A stretch of 14,026 nucleotides of DNA from Pleurotus djamor (taxonomy: Eukaryota; Basidiomycota; Agaricomycetes; Agaricales; Pleurotaceae), in NCBI GenBank assembly GCA_029747585.1, contig JAPEVF010001093.1, positions 1 through 14,026 on the forward strand, written 5' to 3'. Below are positions 1 to 7,070 of this stretch, in pieces. Within the stretch, counting starts at the first letter, position 1. Each line of letters starts with the position of its first letter. Made by a program: the position numbers and the translations under genes. The notes under the pieces are model-generated. The model was not told the DNA's origin. It ran no database searches and saw only the letters and a program-made list of their open reading frames with translations.

Positions 1-889
1 AATCCATATCTTCCACACCATCAGTAAGCATGACAGTTTGTCACAAACCAGCTGAGGAGCTAATCACTTTCTCGTTCTTTCCACTTTTTCCACTGTCCAC
101 TTTTAAGGGAAATCTAATCCTGCAAGGGGCTGCCCCCTTTCTCTCCTGAATTGCGGTTTTACTTCTCCCCCTCATGCTATCCACGTGTTTCCTCACAAAA
201 TTTACGCCACTACTTAGGTTGCTATTGCATATGCACCTCACATGGCTGTGCTTACGTATCTACAAATGGTATTTCTTAAGCAATTAAGGTACTGCAGTAT
301 CAGGTTTTGCCACATTTATGTGGCCCTCCATCGATTATTGGCGAGGGGAACGAACCAATCATTGGCGCCTCGGCGCCTGAGTCCTCTGCATTCAGGGGCG
401 TATAGGGGCGCCGTATCGGTGCCCAATCATCCGAGCGCTCCAGTACGCGTGGTCTAGCAGTCAATGTCTACAGTCTACATAAGTACCAGCCAAGGGTGAT
501 GTACGCGTGACGTTCCCGCTCCCGGTTCCGAGCCTCAAGGCTTCAAGATTTACACGAGGCAAGTGAATCGGACCATCACCTGCACAGGCACAATCTCGCA
601 AATACCAGGCTGTAGGGCAAACTGAGCACTGGCCCAAAGTGACCAGCTAGGCTCCAGTAAATGGCTGGAGGAAACGTGGACGTTGTGGCTAACGTGTGGC
701 ACATCGGAAATGCGGAGGGAGGAATAACTGCGGACGTTGCTACAAGTGGCACGTGGTTTTGTTTGGGGAGGGTATAATAACCCGGAGGCTTTATGAAATG
801 GACTTGTTTTCCTTTTGGCTTTCCTAGCGGTCAAGTGTTTGGTTGAACGTTGAGCTGGCAAGTCTACGCAGGTCGTTTTCTCAAACAAC
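1..889. other. Left flank, no gene recognised; includes upstream region of the 890 gene
   Basis: I see no coding region here that I would defend. A long antisense open frame covers 550-1359, but it overlaps the better-supported plus-strand gene starting at 890 and has no recognisable motif. The stretch holds a TATAATAA element at 773-780, a CACGTG E-box at 750-755 and several GGCGCC-rich words near 366-412. The last 150 bases probably carry the promoter and 5' leader of the gene at 890. No tRNA, repeat array or mobile-element end was seen. Confidence 0.5.
773..780 (+). promoter_or_regulatory. Possible TATA element for the 890 gene
   Basis: The string TATAATAA lies about 110 bases upstream of the ATG at 890, with a perfect CACGTG palindrome just before it at 750-755. 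Distance and orientation fit a fungal core promoter with a leader of roughly 70 to 80 bases. This is inferred from the motif and its position only. Confidence 0.35.
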
Positions 890-1842
890 ATGTCTTCTTC
901 CTCTGTACTCGCCTCGCCCCACGGACTCGGAGGCGCTTTGAGCGACGTTACCAACGCATCGATCAGGCCGGCAAAGCTCAAGCAGCGCAACGACCCCAAG
1001 GCTAGCCAACTTGGTTTTCCACTTCCTTCATCTGCAACACGCAAGTCCCTTCCTACCTGCACGCTTTCGCTAGCGTTCGCTAGTAGCTGCAACTCCAATG
1101 CTGCAAACTCCTCGCAGCATGAAATTTCTCTGGTCCCCTTCCCTTCCTCTGTTCCCTTTCCCTCGGATCCGCAGACGTACAGCGAGTCTGACGTCGATAG
1201 TCTTGACTCAAGCGCATCCCGTCCGCTGCAGACGCGGCGTCGACGGTCGAACGCTTGTCTCGCACAAACACTCAAATCACGGTCATCCTCGACATCCCCC
1301 GCTATCAGACCACGATCATCTTCCAGCACCTCTCGCAAGCGTGCAAAGAAGGTCACCAAACGCTTGAACGCAGACCTTCAATTTCTATCCTTACTCCAGC
1401 GGAGTGTGGCGTGGAAACTTGCGGAACGCGGCGTCGGTGTATCTGAGCCTTGCGATGGAGTGATGGCACTTGGTTTCGAGGTACAGGACGTGGCTCTGGT
1501 TGGCCGCCTCCGATCATACCTCATCGCACAAGGGTGCGGATCAGCATCTTTGCAACCCGAAGCCGACGAACAATTCGCGATGGACTTGGATGTACCTGCG
1601 GACTTCCTTCCACCATCAGGTCAGGCTCTTTGTTATTATCGTATCATTTGTTTCGTACCTAACTTGGAAACTTTCTTTCAGCTCAAAGCAAAGTCGCACC
1701 AATGTCTGCACTCGTCGCATCACTCATCTTGCGGCATAGGGAGCGATCAGCGCTGCGCGCTCGGTCCACCCGTCAGCTTGATGCCTGCAAACCCTCCCGC
1801 GTTACATCACCCTTGGCGCTGTGCGTCCGGGTAGAATGCTGA
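890..1842 (+). CDS. Ser/Arg-rich protein of unknown function, 2 exons
   Basis: The model joins exons 890-1619 and 1682-1842 and gives 296 residues ending at TGA. The 62-nt intron (1620-1681) has a GTCAGG donor, a CTAAC branch site near 1658 and a TTTCAG acceptor, and it is not a multiple of three. Splicing yields a C-terminal segment of the kind ALVASLILRHRERSALRARS, which is more protein-like than the unspliced read-through. Residues 1-160 are low in complexity and rich in Ser, Pro and Arg, with a basic patch (SRKRAKKVTKR) around 150 that could be a nuclear signal. Residues about 160-245 look like a folded helical part. I recognise no named domain. The RHRxR...RARS tail resembles tails I associate with conserved agaricomycete hypothetical proteins, but that is memory and not a search. 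The start is the first ATG of the frame. Confidence 0.6.
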
Positions 1843-3108
1843 AGTACTGGGTCGTTACATCTCTTGGATAACTGGAAATCGCATCATCATCTCATCTCAT
1901 CGCATCGCATTGCTTTCCGTTCATGACATTGTACATTGATGTACATACACATTCTCTACGACAATAATCAAATTAATCCTTGGTGTCCGCTAAGATATGT
2001 CATCCGTGGTCGTCATGCGTCATAGCCGCTCGACGATAGCAGATGAGAGAACAAGGGACAAGTCAACATCCCCCAGACATCCCCGCGTAGCTCGCTGCGA
2101 CAGAGCAGGGCTAGGCTATCGCCGCGACCCTTCAAAGCGTTTCAGCGCCTTGGGACCTAAAAAGGAAACTGATGCAGGCCGAGTTTCCCTCTTACTTCTT
2201 GGCTCACCGCTTCGAACTCAACTTTGCTATGCTCTTCAACCACGGCGCTCATCGACATCAACCGCATGTATTATCGGCTTTCTCGACATCGTAAGCCTTC
2301 CCACCGCTGCTTTGACCCGCCTGGATGATTCATTTTCGTGGCTGCTTTTCAAGCTTTGGAAGCTTTACTTTGACAGTTGTCGGCCTCGCCTGCCCTCGAC
2401 GCTCGATGCGCTCACATCTGCATATTCAATCAATGAAGGCTAATTATATGACACGACATATCCGCTCGACCTAATTTTAAACATAGGACTATGTTCAACC
2501 GAAGCACTGCCATGAACTGTCTGGCCAGTCCTTTCCTTCAGCATACGTGTAAGCACTAACGTCCTCTTCGTTTCTTCCCCTGACGTCTCCTGAAGCCTTG
2601 TACATCGGATTTGAGGCACGTAATACCATGTTTTACCCTGTAGGTAACCACTAACTCCCATCTCTCAAACAAGCCAGTCGTGTTCGCGTTTTGGAAGCAG
2701 CATCGAGTCATCAAGCCAATGACTACATCGCCTGCGGCTGGAGGTGGTTGGCGCACCATCAAAAATACACTTGGATCAACGTGTTCCGAAACGATTTTCA
2801 AGTACAAGGGCTTTCCTCGCCATGGATGGCAACGCGCCCCCGATCTTCATATTGTCAATTCCACATTTGGTTTATGCGTGCCTCGGAGCGACGAGATATT
2901 CATGGTCGAGTCGAAGTCCTACCGAGATCTCCCTCGTTCCTCTCAGCCGTTTCGTAAAATTCAATACTATCTCGCAGTATTTCCGCCCCTGGTTGGCCTC
3001 TACCTTGACGAAACAAAATTCCCGCGCTGGTACACTGGGATCGCGCCTATGATGAAATGAATCATATCTCTAACTAATTATCCAACCGAATATCTGTCGT
3101 TCTGGTGG
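1843..3108. other. Gene-poor stretch, no convincing coding region
   Basis: Several medium open frames lie here, among them plus-strand frames of 148 residues (1997-2443) and 126 residues (2680-3060). They overlap one another and antisense frames, show no family motif and have no intron pattern that links them into a longer protein. Just after the upstream gene, near 1884-1912, the DNA is rich in repeated CATC/CATCG words and is probably 3' untranslated sequence. A decayed gene in 2550-3060 cannot be excluded. I see no tRNA or transposon ends. Confidence 0.4.
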
Positions 3109-3115
3109 TATATAA
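3109..3115 (+). promoter_or_regulatory. TATA box of the DUF6593-type gene
   Basis: TATATAA lies 86 bases upstream of the ATG at 3201. Between it and the start there is a C/T-rich, purine-poor leader (around 3165-3196), a pattern common ahead of well-expressed fungal genes. The call rests on motif, spacing and the strength of the gene model downstream. Confidence 0.55.
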
Positions 3116-3200
3116 CCACTGCTGCGTTCGACATATCAGCCCCATCTCAACAAACTCCACTACATTCTCTAGACTTCTCGCTCTCTCTTCTCACTTAGAC

Positions 3201-3907
3201 ATGTCTGGTCATAATCCTTTCTCTCAATGGCCCGCCTCTTCCCAGACCGCCTTCCCTGGTGGATCAGTACCCTCCGTCTTCGGTGCTCTACCCTTCTCGG
3301 GGCCAGCATGGACACCAGCAATCATCTACTTCCGCTTCAACTTCGCCAGCACATCCATCCTCAACAGTACTGTAACCGGCCCCGACCAGCAACCCTACTT
3401 CCACATTACCACAGACAACCCTAGACCGGGCTTCACCTTCTTCCACAACGCACAGAACAGCCCGGTTGTGGTGATCGAATGGCAGTCTCATCCTATCGTT
3501 GAGATTCGCGATATGGTGCCCAAGCAACTGGTATCGAACTGGCTCGAGCTTTCGGCACAGAGAAAGTCAGTCGAACGGTGATCTTTAATCAGCGCTATTC
3601 AACTGACTACTGGGACATTTTTAAGCACGCGACACGTTCAGATTAGAGGTATGCGATGCGTGTGGACTCCAGGCGATGAATCCATCATCGTAAGTCTGGG
3701 ACTGGCCAGCGTAAGCGCCCTTCTGACCCATTCCCCCTTCTGTAGCTCCTCAATGCCTCCGTCAACCCACCCGAGCGTTTGGGAAGAGTGCTTCGCGGTA
3801 CAAACAGCGCGACGCTCGAGTTGACTACCTACGCTATTCAAGCGGGTATAACTGAAAGCGCACTTGTATCCGCTTTCCTCCTTTTGTCTGGGAGGAACAT
3901 CAGTTAA
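3201..3907 (+). CDS. DUF6593-type basidiomycete protein, 3 exons
   Basis: Exons 3201-3565, 3626-3689 and 3746-3907 join to 196 residues ending at TAA. Introns are 3566-3625 (GTCAGT donor, CTGAC branch, TTTAAG acceptor) and 3690-3745 (GTAAGT, CTGAC, TGTAG). The spliced protein has a Pro/Ser-rich head of about 40 residues. The rest matches what I know of the DUF6593 domain: IYFRFNFASTSILNST, then a ...IEWQSHPIVEIRD core, then RGMRCVWTPGDES, a TLELT strand and a closing LVSAFLLLSGRNIS. The fold is expected to be beta-rich. The function of the family is not known to me. Fungal genomes often carry many copies. An upstream in-frame GTG at 3105 is rejected because it would translate through the TATA region and leader. 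Intron 1 has other possible donors, but only this pair gives the family sequence without a gap. Confidence 0.8.
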
Positions 3908-4297
3908 AAACGAATCTAACTTACATGTATCTCGTGCTGCGCATCTTTTATTGGTTTACTTCTACCATACAAGGCTTCGTTTTAATCCGTTGATCCTATC
4001 TTCACGTTATACGATACAGTCCGTATTTAATAGCTATTCCTCGCTCGTTTCTTTCCTTTTGGTTAATATATAGCCAACATATAATTTCGCTAAATGATAA
4101 TGCGATAAAGTTCGATCCGTCTATTGCTAGTTGGAAAGATCGACTTTGGATGGACTAAATCTAGATTTGAGGCCATTCCAGGGGCTTCCTTAGGAGGAGT
4201 CCCACGGCAGGCCAGTTCGAAAGTTTGTTTGACACTGACAGTCACCAAGCACCAGCCCACCATCCAGCGTTGATTGCATTGCTCTCTCTTTAACTAC
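3908..4297. other. AT-rich intergenic region, no gene seen
   Basis: About 390 bases lie between the DUF6593-type gene and the next open frame. The first part (3940-4110) is AT-rich and probably contains the 3' end and polyadenylation region of the upstream gene. The last 100 bases contain CTGACAG near 4238-4244, which could be an acceptor if the next gene has an earlier exon. A stop codon (4271-4273) closes the downstream frame just before its first ATG. Confidence 0.4.
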
Positions 4298-5191
4298 ATG
4301 CACCAGGAACATAACATCCCTTGGAGTGTATTTCCCTCCAACTTCAAACTGATCAAAGACAATAACCAAGTCACTCCCCGAAAAACCGCTTTGTTCTCAA
4401 AGGGGACATCCTCTCAGGCCGCTCAACTCAACCACTTCCACCGCGTACTTACCTCCACTTTAACCACCTTCTCCGAAACAGAGCGGAAGAAGTATCCCGT
4501 TAATTTTGAGGCGCCTCTAGAAGGGCCCCTTTTCTCGGATGCTCTCCGTGATCGATACCCGGAGTTTCTCAATGAGCGCAATCAACGCATCGAATACTGG
4601 ATATCTTCCCGTCGACTTGGTTACGAAGAGGGCTCTCCAGCTTGCTATACCACAAGCAATGGGGATCTCGCCGACGTCGTCAAAGTCCTGATCTATGAAA
4701 ACCAGATGGAGACTTTGCTGATGTTGGCGAATCACCCTTCGGTCCCGTTAGCGGACTTGCAGCATCTTAGCTGGGGCCATCATTTTGGCTTTTCTCGTGT
4801 GGCCGAATCAGCGATGCTGATGTATATCTTCATCAACGCCTTAACGGCGTCCAAATGCCTGGATCAGGCCCATGAATTCAGTAGATTTAGCTCGATTGCC
4901 CACCTCGTCACGGATTCTATGGATTTTTGCGCACAGCAGATCCCCCATCAAAAATTTCTTTTGGATCGCTCACGCGGCTCGTTCCATCTTCGAGAGAATC
5001 CCTTCGATGACTTACTCGCCGTCAAGGCGTACCTGAAAGAGCTGTTCAAGTTGCTCTACACTTACGACATGCTCGTTCGTGAGTGTCGTAAATCCCCACG
5101 TCTGGAACACGAGGTTATCTGGGCTGTTCGAATTTTCACCGATGCGAAAACGGACTACTCAGACCCTGATGGGGTGGGTGCGTTTGCTTAG
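4298..5191 (+). CDS. Orphan hypothetical protein (about 297 residues; 3' end uncertain)
   Basis: An unbroken frame runs from ATG 4298 to TAG 5189-5191, the longest intronless frame in the window apart from shadows. Composition is that of a real soluble protein: mixed charge, amphipathic helix-like stretches, and no low-complexity sequence except a short Thr/Ser patch near residue 50. Residues about 130-180 (…LIYENQMETLLMLANHP…) and 240-275 (…AYLKELFKLLYTYDML…) look helical. I recognise no family, catalytic motif, signal peptide or membrane helix in this part. The frame is closed by a stop at 4271, so ATG 4298 is the first start unless an upstream exon exists. The end may be different: a GTGGGT donor at 5174 and a CTGAC...ACAG acceptor ending at 5244 would replace the last six residues with a short hydrophobic tail ending at 5302 if the N at 5251 is spurious. 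Confidence 0.6.
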   Translation: MHQEHNIPWSVFPSNFKLIKDNNQVTPRKTALFSKGTSSQAAQLNHFHRVLTSTLTTFSETERKKYPVNFEAPLEGPLFSDALRDRYPEFLNERNQRIEYWISSRRLGYEEGSPACYTTSNGDLADVVKVLIYENQMETLLMLANHPSVPLADLQHLSWGHHFGFSRVAESAMLMYIFINALTASKCLDQAHEFSRFSSIAHLVTDSMDFCAQQIPHQKFLLDRSRGSFHLRENPFDDLLAVKAYLKELFKLLYTYDMLVRECRKSPRLEHEVIWAVRIFTDAKTDYSDPDGVGAFA

Positions 5192-5719
5192 GCGGGTAAT
5201 GTACTATACCTCTCGTGTATGTCACTAGTCTGACCCCGTCACAGCCCTCANTTTTTGTCAGTAGTTGGCGGCGCAATTTCATATCTCGCTTTTGTCATAT
5301 GATAGTTCTGCCATATGTCACGACTCAGAAGCGGTCCGTATGACTCTTGATGTCTATGATTAGCACAAGGTCCTCCGCAACGTTGACCCNTTTTTTCGAC
5401 TTGCCGTCAGAAGTGCGGCCCCGAATTAAATATGAACATCCGATGACGCCCAGGCACTCCTGCGTGAAGGTTTTTTCCTTCCCACATTGGAGTACTCACG
5501 CAACATCGATGCCACCTGCTCTTCTACTTCTTCTCCATGCTCTCGTTTTGTCCCCAGGCTGCGTCCGATGGTTCTCTCGCTCATTCTCATACATCACAGC
5601 TACCGGACCCTCCAGAGCCGCGACACCACCTTCTTTTCGGCAGGCTGATCCCGTGTTGAAAAATAAGCCATTTAAGGGCCATATAGAGGTATAGCCTCAT
5701 CATCTCTACCCCTTCGACG
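5192..5719. other. Intergenic stretch with two N bases; possible last exon of the upstream gene
   Basis: No independent gene is supported. A 115-residue plus frame (5347-5694) contains an N and shows no family features. Positions 5245-5302 may be a final exon of the gene at 4298. N characters sit at 5251 (before T5) and 5390 (before T6), both beside homopolymers. The last 100 bases upstream of 5720 should hold the promoter of the FAH-family gene, and the string CATATAGAGGTATAG near 5679-5693 is the only TATA-like sequence there. Confidence 0.4.
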
Positions 5720-6831
5720 ATGATCATCTCAACCCTTTGGATACTCTCGTTCATATTAGCGGTTTCCGCCCAGAGATTTGTCCGCTTTATCTCAACTGAT
5801 AACAAGGAATATTATGGCGATGCTATACTACCGTCCGGATCCTTCGACGCCTCTGAGAGTACCAAGGCTAAAGTCATCCAAGGTGATATCCTTGGCGATT
5901 TCCACATCACCAACCAAGTCAAAGTGAGTCATCCCGCTGCGCATTGGGACGAGGCGGGTCTCTGACAATATCTGCTTCAGCCCATCAAGAAACTCCTGTC
6001 GCCATTACCGAATGAGCGTGTCCGAACTGTTCGTTGTGTTGGTCTCAACTATATCGCTCATATCGACGAGGTGTGTTGTTACATTGTTTCCCTCACCACT
6101 CTTTACCGCTTATGTGCTATTCGCTGACCTCTCTTTCCCCTTTCAGAGCAACATGACGATCCCGGGGTGGCCGATCCTCTTTTACAAGCCTTTTACCGCG
6201 CTTAACACGCCCAGCGATCCTATCCCGATCTCCGAGGGATACCAAGCCCAAGACAATTTTACCTCCTCGATGGATTGGGAGACCGAGCTTGTCGTCATTA
6301 TCAAGAAGAAGGCGTTCAATATTTCCGATGACGAAGCTCTGGATCACGTCCTTGGGTATTCTGTCGGAAACGACGTGTCCCATCGAGGATGGCAGATCGC
6401 TCGTNGGGGGTTTACCTCAGCCACAATTCTCCATGGGAAAGGGCCCGGATGGGTGGGCACCTTGGGGCCCTGCTATCGTTTCGACGAACCTCATACCTGA
6501 TCCGCAAACTCTGAATATCTGGACAAGGGTCAACGGCGTATTACAACAAAACGCTACGACCGCGGATATGATCTTCGGTGTGAAACATCTCGTTTCCTTC
6601 TTCTCAATGGGGACAACCTTGTTGCCTGGTGATGTCATTTTTACTGGCACGTAAGTCACTTCTAGTTCCATAGTCTGATTATTGAAGTATGACAATGGCG
6701 CTGACCATCCGCATAGTCCGAGTGGAACGAACTTGGGCAAGGAAGTTCCAGAGTTTCTGAGAAATGGTGATGTGGTTGAGGTCGGGCTGGAGAATGTCGG
6801 GACGTGTACCAACCGTATTAAATATGTTTAG
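5720..6831 (+). CDS. Fumarylacetoacetate hydrolase (FAH)-family protein, 4 exons, one assembly N breaking the frame
   Basis: Exons 5720-5923, 5981-6070, 6147-6650 and 6717-6831 encode 303 residues if the N at 6405 is dropped. With it, the frame breaks after residue 184. All three introns have GTGAGT/GTGTGT/GTAAGT donors and CTGAC branch sites. FAH-fold enzymes cleave or decarboxylate small keto acids (acylpyruvates, oxaloacetate and similar) at a Mg or Mn ion. Visible residues fit that site: H95 and E98 in GLNYIAHIDE, K112 in FYKPF, metal ligands E143 and E145 in DWETEL, and D174 in VGNDVSHRGWQ. The C-terminal half has GWAPWGPAIVS, FGVKHLVSFFSMGTTLLPGD and FTGTPSGTNLG, all typical. The family core starts near residue 18 (QRFVRFISTD). 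Before it stands a 17-residue hydrophobic head ending in AVSA that looks like a signal peptide, odd for a usually cytosolic or mitochondrial family. The exact substrate cannot be read from sequence. Confidence 0.88.
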
Positions 6832-6858
6832 GATTGTGTCGAAATTCGATGCCAGTGN

Positions 6859-6868
6859 AAAAAAAAAA
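6859..6868 (-). terminator. RNA polymerase III terminator of tRNA-Gly
   Basis: Read on the minus strand this is a run of T residues beginning 22 bases after the tRNA-Gly 3' end, the usual polymerase III stop signal. An N at 6858 sits at the far end of the run, so its true length is uncertain. On the plus strand the same run is poly(A), 28 bases after the stop codon of the FAH-family gene. Confidence 0.7.
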
Positions 6869-6890
6869 CCATCTTCGAGGCAACAAATAG

Positions 6891-6975
6891 TACATCGAAC
6901 GGGAGTCGAACCCGTGCCGCTTGCTGGAGTCACCAGAGTTGGAAGGCAAGCATGATACCGTTTCACCATCGATGT
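6891..6975 (-). tRNA. tRNA-Gly(UCC) with a 14-nt intron
   Basis: On the minus strand the sequence folds into a cloverleaf. The acceptor stem ACATCGA pairs with TCGATGT. The D arm starts TGGTGAAACGG (box A). The anticodon stem CTTGC pairs with GCAAG, and the T arm is ACGGG-TTCGACT-CCCGT (box B GGTTCGACTCC). The anticodon TCC is at 6941-6943 (complement). A 14-base insert at 6926-6939 lies one base 3' of the anticodon, the standard place for a eukaryotic tRNA intron, leaving a mature length of 71 including the discriminator. No CCA is encoded. The first pair is A1-U72 where tRNA-Gly usually has G1-C72; both sides have changed, so pairing is kept. The gene sits between two convergent protein genes. 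Confidence 0.88.
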
Positions 6976-7070
6976 TATGGTTTTGGGGCCCAATTCAAGA
7001 CATATCAGACTCAAACGTGGGTTAAGGCTCTAAAATAATTCTCTACCAACATCAAACATCACGCCCTACA

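Noticed and set aside
550..1359. 269-residue minus-strand open frame
   Set aside because: It is antisense to the better-supported gene at 890, has low-complexity Glu/Gly/Lys-rich content mirroring the Ser-rich plus strand, and shows no motif or start context.
1997..2443. 148-residue plus-strand open frame
   Set aside because: No recognisable family, Arg/Ser-rich random-looking content, no promoter or splice partners. Noted only as part of the gene-poor stretch.
2680..3060. Three overlapping plus-strand frames plus one antisense
   Set aside because: They compete in different frames with no conserved motif to choose between them. A decayed gene is possible but unsupported.
3105..3200. Upstream GTG start extending the DUF6593-type protein by 32 residues
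   Set aside because: It would translate the TATA box and C/T-rich leader; the nuclear start at ATG 3201 fits the family better.
3566..3641. Alternative intron 1 for the DUF6593-type gene ending at the TTCAG at 3641
   Set aside because: A donor in the right phase exists only as a weak GTCGAA. The GTCAGT donor with TTTAAG acceptor at 3625 gives the expected family residues (NTRHVQIRG).
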